Source of the DNA: Streptomyces viridiviolaceus | Lineage (GTDB): Bacteria; Actinomycetota; Actinomycetes; Streptomycetales; Streptomycetaceae | Length of the DNA: 64,000 bases | Assembly: GCF_014650995.1 (NCBI RefSeq) | Contig: NZ_BMWA01000003.1 | Coordinates: 186,001-250,000, forward strand | Reading direction: 5' to 3' | Shown: positions 8,200 through 16,237 of the stretch, piece by piece | Layout: each line of letters starts with the position of its first letter | How positions within the stretch are numbered: the first letter of the stretch is position 1 | The notes under the pieces: model-generated | Database searches by the model: none | What the model was told of the DNA's origin: nothing | Seen by the model: only the letters and a program-made list of their open reading frames with translations | Made by a program: the position numbers and the translations under genes

Positions 8200-8985
8200 T
8201 CAGAGGACAGCGCTGAGAAATTCCCGCGTCCGGTCGTGCTCCGGCTCGCTGAAGATCTTCTCCGGCGCACCGGCCTCGATGACCCGTCCCGAGTCGAACA
8301 TCAGGACCTGGTCCGAGATGTCCCGGGCGAAGTTCATCTCGTGGGTCACGCAGAGCATGGTGATGTCGGTGCTGCGCGCGATGTCCCGCAGCAGGTCGAG
8401 CACGCCCGCGACCAGTTCCGGGTCCAGTGCGGAGGTCACCTCGTCGAGGAGGAGCACCTTCGGCCGCATCGCCAGCGCCCGGGCGATCGCGACCCGCTGC
8501 TGCTGGCCGCCGGAGAGCTGGGCCGGGTGGGCGTCGCACTTGTCGGCGAGGCCCACCATGTCCAGCAGCTCCTTGGCCCGCTCCACCGCCTCGTCCTTGG
8601 ACAGGCCGAGCACGGTCACCGGCGCCTCGGTGATGTTGCGCAGGACGGTCATGTTCGGGAACAGGTTGAACTGCTGGAACACCATCCCGATCTGCTTGCG
8701 CACCTCGCGGCGCTGCTTCTCGTTCGCCGGGAACAGCTGCTGCCCGTCCACGGTGATCGTGCCCTCGTCGGGCTTGAGCAGGGTCATCAGCAGCCGCAGG
8801 ATCGTGGTCTTGCCCGACCCGGACGGCCCGATCAGGGTGACGTGCTTGCCGGCCGCGACCGAGAAGTCGAGGTGGTCGAGGACGGTGTTGTCCCCGAACC
8901 GCTTGGTGACCTGCTCCAGGCGGATCAGCTCGCCGGCCGGCTTCTCGGGGCTCTTCCCGGGGTTGGGGAGGGTGTCAGTGGACAA
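8200..8985 (-). CDS. ehuA: ABC importer ATP-binding protein, polar amino acid/ectoine type (EhuA-like)
   Basis: The cytoplasmic ATPase of the importer, about 261 residues. Visible motifs are Walker A GPSGSGKTT, Q-loop QQFNLFPNMT, signature LSGGQQQR, Walker B VLLLDEVTSALDP and switch His in CVTHEM. It belongs to the PAAT family. Start choice is uncertain: TTG 8985 has GGAG eight bases upstream and overlaps the permease end by 11 bp, and an upstream TTG at 9012 is also open. It is the last transporter gene of the order B-C-D-A. The Ehu name rests on gene order and family resemblance only; another polar amino-acid-like substrate is possible. Confidence 0.85.
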   Translation of the reverse strand: MSTDTLPNPGKSPEKPAGELIRLEQVTKRFGDNTVLDHLDFSVAAGKHVTLIGPSGSGKTTILRLLMTLLKPDEGTITVDGQQLFPANEKQRREVRKQIGMVFQQFNLFPNMTVLRNITEAPVTVLGLSKDEAVERAKELLDMVGLADKCDAHPAQLSGGQQQRVAIARALAMRPKVLLLDEVTSALDPELVAGVLDLLRDIARSTDITMLCVTHEMNFARDISDQVLMFDSGRVIEAGAPEKIFSEPEHDRTREFLSAVL

Positions 8986-9625
8986 GGCGTCGCTCCAGGG
9001 CTCGCAGGGCAAGGGAGGCCAGGTAGGAGATGACGATGAAGGCCACGCCGATCACCGTCAGCGGCTCGGTGAACTGGAAGTTCTGCTGGGAGAACAGCCG
9101 CGCCTCACCGAGCATCTCCAGCACCGTGATCGCCATCAGCAGCGGCGTGTCCTTCAGCATGGAGATCACGTAGTTGCCGAGGGCGGGCACCACCCGGCGG
9201 ACGGCCTGCGGCAGGATCACCGCGGCCCACGTCCGCCGCAGTGGCAGGTTCAGCGCCGTCGCGGCCTCCCACTGGCCGACCGGCACCGCCTCGATGCCGG
9301 CCCGGTAGACCTGCATCGTGTACGTCGAGTAGTGCAGCCCGATACCGATGACGCCCGTGGTCAGCGCCGAGAACGTCACGTTCCACTCGGGCAGCACATA
9401 GAAGAGGAAGAACAGCTGCACCAGCAGCGGGGTGTTGCGGACGAACTCCGTGACGACCCCGACCGGCCAGGTCACCCAACGGGTCGGCACCCGCATCAGC
9501 AGCGCCCACACCAGACCGAGGGCGAACGAGATCAGCGAGCCGAGCACCAGGATCTTCAGGGTGACCAGCAGTCCGTCCCAGAAGTGCGGCATGAACTCGG
9601 ACACCGCGTTCCAGTCCCACTTCAC
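8975..9625 (-). CDS. ehuD: ABC importer permease (EhuD-like)
   Basis: A 216-residue inner-membrane permease of the His/Glu/Gln (HisM-type) family. It has about five membrane helices and the EAA loop at EAATALNLPLRRTWAAVILPQA, which contacts the ATPase. The GTG start at 9625 overlaps the preceding permease stop (GTGA), so the two are translationally coupled. It forms the translocation channel with the EhuC-like protein. The next ATPase gene overlaps its end by about 11 bp. Confidence 0.87.
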   Translation of the reverse strand: MKWDWNAVSEFMPHFWDGLLVTLKILVLGSLISFALGLVWALLMRVPTRWVTWPVGVVTEFVRNTPLLVQLFFLFYVLPEWNVTFSALTTGVIGIGLHYSTYTMQVYRAGIEAVPVGQWEAATALNLPLRRTWAAVILPQAVRRVVPALGNYVISMLKDTPLLMAITVLEMLGEARLFSQQNFQFTEPLTVIGVAFIVISYLASLALRALERRLVH

Positions 9626-10326
9626 CGGGCACCCCCGATCCCGGCCGGCTCGGGCGTGACCGTCTCGCGCCGGGGCGCCGACTTTCCGACGCCCGCCTTC
9701 AGCTTCTTCTCCAGTCCGCGCATCACCCGCGTGAGCAGGAAGGCGATCACGAAGTAGATCAGCAGGATGTACGTGTAGATCTCCGCGCTCTCCTGGAGCG
9801 CGAGGCGCACCAGGTTGCCGCTGAAGGCGAGATCGCCCATGCCCATGATCGACACCAGCGCGGTGCCCTTGAGCAGCTCGACCAGCAGGTTGGAGAAGGG
9901 CGGGATCATCTCCGGCACCGCCTGCGGCAGCAGGATCAGCCGCATCCGCTGCCAGGGCGTGAAGCTCAGCGCGATGCCGCCCTCCTTCTGCGCCGGATCG
10001 ACGGCGACGAGCGCACCGCGCACGATCTCCGCGCCGTACGCCCCGTAGGTCAGCCCCAGCGCCAGCGTGCCCGCCCACAGCGGCACCAGCTGCCAGCCGA
10101 AGGCCGGGGGCAGCACGAAGAACACCCAGAAGATCATCACCAGCGCGGAGGTGCCGCGGAACACCTCGGTGTAGAAGCCCGCGAGGAAGCGGACGATCCA
10201 CAGCCGGTGCGTGCGCGCGACGCCGACGACGAACGAGACCGCCGTCGCCAGCAGCGCACCGAGGACGAGTAGCTGGATCGTGACCCAGACGCCCTGGAGT
10301 ACGAGTTCCCACAGTCCCGATGTCAT
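9622..10326 (-). CDS. ehuC: ABC importer permease (EhuC-like)
   Basis: A 234-residue HisQ-type permease with five predicted membrane helices. Its ATPase-contact loop reads PAQKEGGIALSFTPWQRMRL, a standard PAAT EAA motif. The ATG at 10326 sits in an ATGA overlap with the end of the substrate-binding gene, so it is coupled to it. An earlier in-frame codon at 10335 is less likely. It pairs with the EhuD-like permease. Confidence 0.87.
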   Translation of the reverse strand: MTSGLWELVLQGVWVTIQLLVLGALLATAVSFVVGVARTHRLWIVRFLAGFYTEVFRGTSALVMIFWVFFVLPPAFGWQLVPLWAGTLALGLTYGAYGAEIVRGALVAVDPAQKEGGIALSFTPWQRMRLILLPQAVPEMIPPFSNLLVELLKGTALVSIMGMGDLAFSGNLVRLALQESAEIYTYILLIYFVIAFLLTRVMRGLEKKLKAGVGKSAPRRETVTPEPAGIGGAR

Positions 10327-11246
10327 CCGCCGCACAGCTCCTTCGCGGTCAGATCGGTCATCTCGGCCTCGGTGAACCCGAAGGGCCCCAGGATGCGGAG
10401 CAGTTCCCCGCTCTCCTTCAGCTTCGCCAGCTCGGCGTTGAAGGCGTCCCGCAGCTTGGTCTCGGTCGGCCGGAAGGCGAAGCCGCCCCCGTCGACGTGC
10501 GGTTCACCGTCCACGATCGGCTTGAACGGCTCGGTCACCTCGGCCTTGGCGGACTTCTTCACCACCTCGCGGGTGGTCAGCGCCGTGCCGGCGAACACGT
10601 CCACGCGCCCGGCCTCGACGGCGTTCAGGCCGGCCACCTGGTCGGGCACGATCAGGATGTCGCCCTCCTTGTACCCGGCCTCCACCGCGTACTGGATCTC
10701 GGCGTATCCGGTGCCGGTCGCGAACCTGGCCTTCTTCTCCACGACGTCCTGGTAGTTGCGCAGCCCCATCGGATTGCCCTTGCGGACGATGAAGGAGTCG
10801 AGCATCTGGTAGTCCGGGTCGGAGAAGATGACCTGCTCGCAGCGCTCGGGGTTGATGTACATCCCCGCGGCCACGACGTCGAACTGCTGCGAGGCCAGGC
10901 CCGGGATGAGGGAGCCGAACTCCGTCGGTACCGGCTGCACCCGGTCCACCCCGAGCCGCTTGAAGATCACCTTCGCCAGTTCCGGCGCCTCGCCGGTCAG
11001 CTCACCGTCCTTGCTGATGTACCCGAAGGGGATCTCGCCCGCGATGCCGAGCCGGGCGACGCCCTGCGCCCGGAGCCGGTCGAGCAGGTCGCCGCCTTCC
11101 ACGTTCGAAGCGGACGCCACGCGCGAGCAGCCGGCGGCTCCCAGCGCGCCGAGCGCCGCGACCCCCGCGAGCAGCGACCGGCGTGTGGGCCCGGACGGGC
11201 GGTGGACGGATATTCCCCGCAGGGGGGTTCTGTGTGGTGGAGCCAT
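10323..11246 (-). CDS. ehuB: ABC importer substrate-binding lipoprotein (EhuB-like)
   Basis: A 307-residue extracellular binding protein of the SBP_bac_3 family. The leader has a twin-arginine-like start (TRRSLLAGVAALGALGAAGC) ending in a lipobox, so it is probably Tat-exported and lipid-anchored. Inside are the typical FGSLIPGLASQQFDVVAAGM and GTALTTREVV strands. ATG 11246 follows a divergent intergenic region shared with the DUF3830 gene. The first gene of the importer operon, it sets substrate specificity: ectoine-like in named relatives, unproven here. Confidence 0.87.
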   Translation of the reverse strand: MAPPHRTPLRGISVHRPSGPTRRSLLAGVAALGALGAAGCSRVASASNVEGGDLLDRLRAQGVARLGIAGEIPFGYISKDGELTGEAPELAKVIFKRLGVDRVQPVPTEFGSLIPGLASQQFDVVAAGMYINPERCEQVIFSDPDYQMLDSFIVRKGNPMGLRNYQDVVEKKARFATGTGYAEIQYAVEAGYKEGDILIVPDQVAGLNAVEAGRVDVFAGTALTTREVVKKSAKAEVTEPFKPIVDGEPHVDGGGFAFRPTETKLRDAFNAELAKLKESGELLRILGPFGFTEAEMTDLTAKELCGG

Positions 11247-11266
11247 GGGCGCGCGGCTACCCGAAG

Positions 11267-11281
11267 GCATGCAAGTTATGC
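11267..11281. promoter_or_regulatory. Possible operator in the divergent ehuB/DUF3830 promoter region
   Basis: An imperfect palindrome with outer arms GCAT and ATGC sits in a short AT-richer island between two divergent transcripts, about 20 bp upstream of ehuB. IclR proteins bind such positions, but there is no consensus match strong enough to assign it. Confidence 0.25.
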
Positions 11282-11353
11282 GGGTCTTTTTCAGTCCGGC
11301 ACGACGGCCCTGCGCCCTTGACCGCGGCCGCGCCGCGCACTGCCATGGAGGGC

Positions 11354-11848
11354 ATGGCCGATCGCTACATCGAAGTCTCGCTGGTCAAACGCGCCGTCAC
11401 GTGCACGGCCCAACTGCTGGACGACCGGGCCCCGATCACCTGCGCCGCCGTCTGGGACGCGCTCCCGCTCGCCGGCGACGTGTATCACGCCAAATACGCC
11501 CGGAACGAGATCTACGCCCTGTTTCCGCCCTTCGCGACGAATGAACCGCCGCTGGAGAATCCGACGGTCACTCCCATTCCCGGCGACCTGTGCTATTTCG
11601 CCTTCTCCGGCGCGGAGTTGGGGACCAAGGCGTACGGCTACGACCGCGAGGTCCGCGCGGGCACGACCCTGGTCGACCTGGCACTGTTCTACGAGCGCAA
11701 CAACCTGCTGCTCAACGGAGATGTCGGCTGGGTGCCCGGCATCGTCTGGGGCCAGGTCGTGGAGGGACTGGACGCCATGGCTCAGGCCTGCAACGACCTG
11801 TGGCGGTCGGGGGCGGAGGGAGAGACGCTCAGCTTCCGCCGGGCGTGA
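11354..11848 (+). CDS. DUF3830 (cyclophilin-like fold) protein
   Basis: A 164-residue soluble protein of the DUF3830 family. It is recognised from the cyclophilin-like pattern RAVTCTAQLLDDRAPITCAAVWDALP near the N-terminus, PIPGDLCYF in the middle and GWVPGIVWGQVVEGLDAMA at the end. The biochemical role of the family is not established. Members often sit beside organic-acid or amide catabolic genes, as here. I chose ATG 11354, which follows GGAG closely; ATG 11345 is an alternative three codons earlier. Its 3' end overlaps the convergent amidase gene by 20 bp. Confidence 0.75.
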   Translation: MADRYIEVSLVKRAVTCTAQLLDDRAPITCAAVWDALPLAGDVYHAKYARNEIYALFPPFATNEPPLENPTVTPIPGDLCYFAFSGAELGTKAYGYDREVRAGTTLVDLALFYERNNLLLNGDVGWVPGIVWGQVVEGLDAMAQACNDLWRSGAEGETLSFRRA

Positions 11849-13226
11849 GGGCGCCTCCCGCTTCGTACAGTGCGTGCGCGGCCCGCAGGACGAGATCGTC
11901 CCGGTGCCGGGCCGCCACGAGCTGCAGCCCGACCGGCAGTCCGTCCCCGTCGGTCCCGACCGGCACGGACGCCGCCGGCTGCTGGGTCAGGTTGAACGGG
12001 TACGTGAACGGCGTCCACCCCGTCCACCGCCGGTGCCCGGAGCCCTTCGGCACCTCGGCACCCGCCTCGAACGCGGTGATCGGCAACGTCGGCGTGACCA
12101 GCAGGTCGTACGACTCGTGGAAGCTGCCCATCCGGCGCCCCAGCTCCATGCGGACGTCCACCGCGGCCAGATAGTCCAGCGCCGAGTACCGCGCCCCGGC
12201 CGCGCAGATCTCCCGCAGCCCCGGGTCGAGCACCGCCCGCTGCCGCGGACCGAGCCGCTGCACCACGCGCGCCGCCCCGCTGAACCACAGCGTGTGGAAG
12301 GCGTCCACCGGTTCGGCGAAGTCCGGGTCGGCCTCCGTGACGTAGGCGCCCAGCTCCGCCAGCCGCTCCACCGCCCGCCGCACCGCCGTCGCCACCGCCG
12401 GACGCACAGCCACCTGCCCGCCGAGCGACGGCGAGTACGCCACCCGCAGCCCCCGCACCCCCTCGGCGAGGGCGTCGGTGTACGACCCCGGCGCCGGACC
12501 CAGCGCCGACCAGTCGCGGGCGTCCGGCACGCCGATCACGTCCAGCAGCAGCGCCGCGTCCGCCGCGTCGCGCGTCATCGGGCCCACGTGCGACAGGGTG
12601 CCGAAGGCGCTCGCCGGATACAGCGGGACCCTGCCGTACGTCGGTTTCAGGCCGAAGATCCCGCAGAAGGAGGCCGGGATCCGTACGCTGCCGCCGCCGT
12701 CTGTGCCGAGCGCCAGCGGTCCCGCACCGAGCGCCACGGCCGCCGCCGCGCCCCCGCTCGACCCGCCGGCGGTGCGCGCGGGGTCGTAGGGGTTGCGGGT
12801 CACGCCGGACAGCGGCGAGTCGGTCACGCCCTTCCAGCCGTACTCGGGCGTCGTCGTCTTGCCCAGGAAGACGGCGCCGTGCTCGCGCAGCCGGGCCACG
12901 GACGGGGCGTCCTCGTCCCAGGGGCCGTCCGGGGAGACGGCCCGGGAGCCGCGCAGGGTCGGACACCCGCGCATCAGGAGTATGTCCTTCACCGTCACCG
13001 GCACCCCGTCGAGCAGCCCGCACGGCTCGCCGCGCCGCCACCGTTCCGCCGACTCGCGGGCCCGCAGCGTCGCCTCCTCGGCGGTGAGCCGGACGAACGC
13101 GTTCACCTGGGGCTGGATCCGCTCGGCCCGCTCCAGCGCGGCCCGGGTCACCTCCACGGGACTGAACTCGCCCTTGCGGTAGCCGTCGACGAGCCGCACT
13201 GCGGTCAGCTCGGTGAGGTCGGTCAT
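11829..13226 (-). CDS. Amidase-signature family hydrolase
   Basis: A 465-residue cytoplasmic amidase with the Ser-Ser-Lys triad. The lysine is in VTVKDILL, the cis-serine in the Gly/Ser-rich [14 protein letters not shown], and the nucleophile loop is [13 protein letters not shown]. It hydrolyses an amide to an acid and ammonia; the substrate is unknown. The ATG at 13226 has GGGAGG seven bases upstream. It is preceded by the dehydrogenase 17 bp upstream on the same strand, so they form an operon. The stop overlaps the end of the convergent DUF3830 gene. Context suggests the amide of an imported small molecule or of a pathway intermediate. Confidence 0.88.
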   Translation of the reverse strand: MTDLTELTAVRLVDGYRKGEFSPVEVTRAALERAERIQPQVNAFVRLTAEEATLRARESAERWRRGEPCGLLDGVPVTVKDILLMRGCPTLRGSRAVSPDGPWDEDAPSVARLREHGAVFLGKTTTPEYGWKGVTDSPLSGVTRNPYDPARTAGGSSGGAAAAVALGAGPLALGTDGGGSVRIPASFCGIFGLKPTYGRVPLYPASAFGTLSHVGPMTRDAADAALLLDVIGVPDARDWSALGPAPGSYTDALAEGVRGLRVAYSPSLGGQVAVRPAVATAVRRAVERLAELGAYVTEADPDFAEPVDAFHTLWFSGAARVVQRLGPRQRAVLDPGLREICAAGARYSALDYLAAVDVRMELGRRMGSFHESYDLLVTPTLPITAFEAGAEVPKGSGHRRWTGWTPFTYPFNLTQQPAASVPVGTDGDGLPVGLQLVAARHRDDLVLRAAHALYEAGGALTPGGS

Positions 13227-13243
13227 GCACCCTCCCAGGGGCG

Positions 13244-14203
13244 TCAGTGTCCGGGTACGTATCCGCGCTTCTTGTCGACCACGTTCGGCAGCGGCCGCCC
13301 CGCCGCCCAGTCCTCGTACATCTTCACGAACTGGGCGCCCAGTTCGTCCCGCCAGCCGACCGTGTCGCCGCTCATGTGCGGGGAGACGATCAGGCCCGGG
13401 AGCTGCCACAGCGGGCTCGCGGCCGTGAGCGGTTCGGCCTCGAACACGTCCAGGGCGGCGCCCGCGATCCAGTGCCGGGACAGCGCCTCGGCGAGCGCGT
13501 CCTCGTCCACGAGCTGTCCGCGTCCGACGTTGACGAACCGGGCGGAGGGCTGCATCACGCCGAACCGGCGGGCGTCGAACATGCCGCGCGTGTCCTCGGT
13601 CAGCGGTGCGGCGGCCACCACCCAGTCGGCGCGGGCCAGCAGCCGGTCCAGGTCCTCGGGGCCGTGGACACCGGTGCGCGGCGTACGCCCGACCAGCGCG
13701 GTGGTGATGCCGAGGGCCCCGAGCGTGCGCGTGATCGCCCGTCCGATCGGCCCCGACCCGACGACGACGGCGCGGCTGCCGCCCACCCGCTGCGACTCCC
13801 GGTGCCGCCAGGTCCGCTCCCGCTGGAACTCCAGTGTCCGCGGCAGGTCCTTGGCCATCGCCAGGACGAGGGCGGCGACGTACTCGGCGATCGGCTCGTC
13901 GAAGACACCGCGCGCGTTGGTGACCACCGTGTCCGAGGCGGCGAGTTCCGGACACATCAGGTGGTCCACGCCGGCGCTCGCGGTGTGCACCCAGCGCGGA
14001 CGCGGCCCGTCGCCGGGCCAGGCCGCGCGCACGGCGTGCGAGGTGAAGTCCCACACCAGCAGGACGTCGGCGTGCGGCAGCCGCTCGGCGAGGTCCGACT
14101 CGTCCGCGTACTCGATCCGGGCACGTCCGGTCAGCCGGCCGAGGCGGGGGCGGGGCTCGGCGTCGAGGACGAGGAGCGTGGGGGAGAGGCCGGGGGTGGT
14201 CAT
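13244..14203 (-). CDS. D-isomer-specific 2-hydroxyacid dehydrogenase
   Basis: A 319-residue NAD(P)-dependent reductase or dehydrogenase. The nucleotide site is VVVGSGPIGRAI (GxGxxG), followed by VGRTPRTG, where the residue after the second beta strand is not the Asp of strict NAD enzymes, so NADP use is possible. The catalytic region shows VNVGRGQLVDEDAL, DVFEAEPL and the His in IVSPHMSG. ATG 14203 follows a GGAG about fifteen bases upstream. It lies 17 bp ahead of the amidase gene. It divergently flanks the racemase-fold pair, and the 228 bp between them must hold both promoters. Confidence 0.87.
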   Translation of the reverse strand: MTTPGLSPTLLVLDAEPRPRLGRLTGRARIEYADESDLAERLPHADVLLVWDFTSHAVRAAWPGDGPRPRWVHTASAGVDHLMCPELAASDTVVTNARGVFDEPIAEYVAALVLAMAKDLPRTLEFQRERTWRHRESQRVGGSRAVVVGSGPIGRAITRTLGALGITTALVGRTPRTGVHGPEDLDRLLARADWVVAAAPLTEDTRGMFDARRFGVMQPSARFVNVGRGQLVDEDALAEALSRHWIAGAALDVFEAEPLTAASPLWQLPGLIVSPHMSGDTVGWRDELGAQFVKMYEDWAAGRPLPNVVDKKRGYVPGH

Positions 14204-14431
14204 CGGCAGGGGTTTCTCCGGGGCAGAAGGGGCTGGGGGCGGTCCGGCAGGGCCCGCTGCGGGGTGACCGGCCGGAAGTCGGGGCGGGCGCCGTCGAGGG
14301 ACCGACCAGCTGTTCACCCGGCGGTGACGTGGGCGGATTGACCACGCTCGCACCGGAACCTACCGTCGTCAACACGGCCGTCCGTACGGTGCGTTGTCCT
14401 CCCCTCTCTCAGCGTGAGGCCGGTGCCTGCC

Positions 14432-15271
14432 ATGGACATCTCCTTTCTGGGTGGTCCCGCCCCGCAGCGCGGGATCGGTGTCGTCGCCCCCTTCGACTTC
14501 GCGCTGGACCGCGAGCTGTGGCGCTGGGTGCCCGACGAGGTATCCCTGCACATGACAAGAACGCCGTACGTGCCGGTCGAGGTCAGCCTGGACCTGGCCC
14601 GACTGGTCAGCGAACACGAGACGCTGGAGGAAGCCACCCGGACTTTGAACGCCATCGCCCCCGAGGTCGTCGCCTACGCCTGCACCTCGGGCAGCTTCGT
14701 CGGCGGTGTCGCCGGCGAGCGGGCGATGTGCGCGGCGATGACCCGCGCGGGCGCGACCCCGGCCGTGACCACCTCGGGGGCGCTGCTGGAGGCCCTGGCC
14801 GAGCTGGGCGTGGGCCGGGTGGCGCTGGTGACGCCGTACACGGTCTCCGTCACCCGGTCCCTGGAGGAGTACGTCGCCCAGGGAGGTGTCACCGTCACCG
14901 GCCGCGCCTTCATGGGCCTGACCCGGCACATCTGGAAGGTCCCTTACCGCGAGGTGGCCGAGATGGCACGCCGGGCGGTACGGCGCCAGGGGGACGCGGA
15001 CGCCCTGTTCATCTCCTGCACCAACCTTCCGACCTACGACGTCATCCCCCAGCTGGAGGCCGAGCTGCGCATCCCGGTGATCTCGGCCAACCAAGTGACG
15101 ATGTGGGCGGCGCTGCGCCGACTGGGTACCCGTGCTGTGGGGCCGTATCAGGCGCTGATCGACCCGGCGGCACGGCCCGGTCCCGTGATGCCGGAGGTTC
15201 CGGAGGTTCCGGGAGCACCCGGCGTTCCGGGACTGCCCGAAGACGAGCAGCAGCAGGAAGGGTGGACATGA
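14432..15271 (+). CDS. Asp/Glu racemase superfamily enzyme, maleate isomerase/EutA-like, two-cysteine form
   Basis: A 279-residue protein of the fold shared by maleate cis-trans isomerase, arylmalonate decarboxylase and Asp/Glu racemase. Both catalytic cysteines are present: Cys84 in YACTSGSF and Cys196 in FISCTNLPTYD. The C-terminal 30 residues are a Pro/Val/Gly-rich tail (repeats of PEVP and GVPG) ending in acidic/Gln residues, not part of the fold. I took ATG 14432; a GTG at 14414 would add six residues. The stop overlaps the next start (ATGA). It may isomerise or decarboxylate a small dicarboxylate made from the imported substrate. Confidence 0.82.
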   Translation: MDISFLGGPAPQRGIGVVAPFDFALDRELWRWVPDEVSLHMTRTPYVPVEVSLDLARLVSEHETLEEATRTLNAIAPEVVAYACTSGSFVGGVAGERAMCAAMTRAGATPAVTTSGALLEALAELGVGRVALVTPYTVSVTRSLEEYVAQGGVTVTGRAFMGLTRHIWKVPYREVAEMARRAVRRQGDADALFISCTNLPTYDVIPQLEAELRIPVISANQVTMWAALRRLGTRAVGPYQALIDPAARPGPVMPEVPEVPGAPGVPGLPEDEQQQEGWT

Positions 15272-15999
15272 CAGCACTGGGATTCCTGTACCCGGGCCAC
15301 TCCGGCGAGGACGACTACCCACGCATCGAGCAGCTCCTGGGCAGCGACATCCGGGTGGACCTGGTGCACACCGACATCGGTGAGGACGCCCACCGCGTCG
15401 ACGCCCTGCGCGAGATGGGCTCGCCGCAGCGGCTCGCGGCGGGCGTCGAGGAACTGCGGCACGCCGGCGCCGACGCCGTGGTGTGGGCGTGCACCAGCGG
15501 CAGTTTCGTGCACGGCTGGGAGGGTGCCCAGAAACAGGTGCGCACGCTGGCGGGTGCGGCGGGCATGCCCGCCTCCTCGACCTCCTTCGCCTTCGTCCAC
15601 GCGATCCGGGAACTGCAGGTACGCCGGGTCGCCATCGGGGCGACATATCCCGAGGACGTGGCCCAGCTCTTCGCGGACTTCCTGCGCGCGGCCGGTCTGG
15701 AGGTCGTCGGCGTCCGCAGCTCGGGCATCGTCACGGCGGCCGAGGTCGGCACGTGGGGCGAGCCGGAGGTCCTGGCGCTGGCCCGCGCGGCCGATCACCC
15801 GGAGGCGGAGGCGGTCCTCCTGCCCGACACGGCACTGCACACGGCGGCGTACATCCCGGCGCTGGAGAAGGAGCTGGCCAAGCCGGTCCTGACGGCGAAC
15901 CAGGTCACGGTCTGGGAGGCGCTGCGCCTGGCGGACCGCCGGGTGCACGCCCCCGAACTGGGAGCGCTGTTCACGCGGGAGCCGATCGTACAGGTGTGA
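15268..15999 (+). CDS. Asp/Glu racemase superfamily enzyme lacking the second catalytic cysteine
   Basis: A 243-residue paralogue of the preceding gene, translationally coupled to it through ATGA. The first cysteine is kept (Cys75 in VWACTSGSF). The position of the second cysteine is Asp187 in LLPDTALHT. Arylmalonate decarboxylase shows the reverse pattern (only the second Cys). It could therefore be a one-base enzyme, a non-racemising lyase or a structural partner in a heterodimer with its neighbour. A strong terminator follows 16 bp downstream. Confidence 0.8.
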   Translation: MTALGFLYPGHSGEDDYPRIEQLLGSDIRVDLVHTDIGEDAHRVDALREMGSPQRLAAGVEELRHAGADAVVWACTSGSFVHGWEGAQKQVRTLAGAAGMPASSTSFAFVHAIRELQVRRVAIGATYPEDVAQLFADFLRAAGLEVVGVRSSGIVTAAEVGTWGEPEVLALARAADHPEAEAVLLPDTALHTAAYIPALEKELAKPVLTANQVTVWEALRLADRRVHAPELGALFTREPIVQV

Positions 16000-16015
16000 G
16001 GGCGCGGGGCACGGA

Positions 16016-16051
16016 AGAACCCCGGTTCCACGGATGCGGAACCGGGGTTCT
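16016..16051. terminator. Bidirectional terminator: racemase-fold pair (+) and tRNA-like gene (-)
   Basis: A perfect 14-bp inverted repeat (16016-16029 and 16038-16051) with an 8-base loop. It ends the rightward racemase operon and lies immediately 3' of the leftward tRNA-like element. Confidence 0.88.
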
Positions 16052-16056
16052 GGTCG

Positions 16057-16126
16057 AGCGCCGGGCAGGCCTTGCACCTGCATCTCCCCGCAGGAAGCGG
16101 GACGTCTTTCCTTGGACCACCAACGC
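16057..16126 (-). tRNA. Divergent tRNA-Gly(UCC)-like gene
   Basis: A full 70-base cloverleaf can be drawn by hand. The acceptor is 7 bp (GCGUUGG/CCGGCGC, with two G-U pairs). The D arm has a 3-bp stem with loop CAAGGAAA. The anticodon arm is 5 bp with loop CUUCCUG, giving anticodon UCC. The variable region is 4 bases, and the T arm is 5 bp with loop UGCAAGG. Glycine identity elements are present: U73, G1-C72, C2-G71, G3-C70, C35 and C36. Deviations are T-loop position 55 (G instead of the pseudouridine U), G at 60, U at 37 and a weak D stem. No CCA is encoded directly after U73. It may be a specialised tRNA-Gly, a degenerate one or a tRNA-like regulatory RNA. Confidence 0.65.
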
Positions 16127-16168
16127 ACTGCCATTCGCCGGGAGTTGCTCCCCGGACCGGGCAGATTG

Positions 16169-16174
16169 ATCATA
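16169..16174 (-). promoter_or_regulatory. Possible -10 box for the tRNA-like gene
   Basis: TATGAT on the minus strand would start transcription near 16162, about 35 bases before the cloverleaf. The leader can form a hairpin (CCGGGGAG and CUCCCGG arms). A -35 at about 16192-16197 is poor. Confidence 0.4.
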
Positions 16175-16184
16175 CCGCAGCAGT

Positions 16185-16214
16185 GGCCCCGAGCGCACGT
16201 CGCGCTTCGGGGCC
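16185..16214 (-). terminator. Terminator of the pseudoprotease remnant
   Basis: An inverted repeat (16185-16196 with 16202-16214, one bulged T) lies 24 bp after the stop of the leftward gene and just upstream of the tRNA-like promoter, so it would insulate the two. Confidence 0.7.
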
Positions 16215-16237
16215 GCCTGCTGCGGCGACCTGACCGA

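Noticed and set aside
15979..16134. Possible leader peptide starting MAVRWWSKE on the minus strand within the tRNA-like gene
   Set aside because: There is no ribosome site before its ATG, and the complete cloverleaf and terminator explain the sequence better. The two Trp codons made an attenuator worth considering, but there is no amino-acid gene downstream.
16016..16174. Riboswitch or other 5' leader element
   Set aside because: The RNA ends in a terminator before any gene on its strand and matches no riboswitch core I know (cobalamin, TPP, FMN, SAM-IV, glycine, c-di-AMP).
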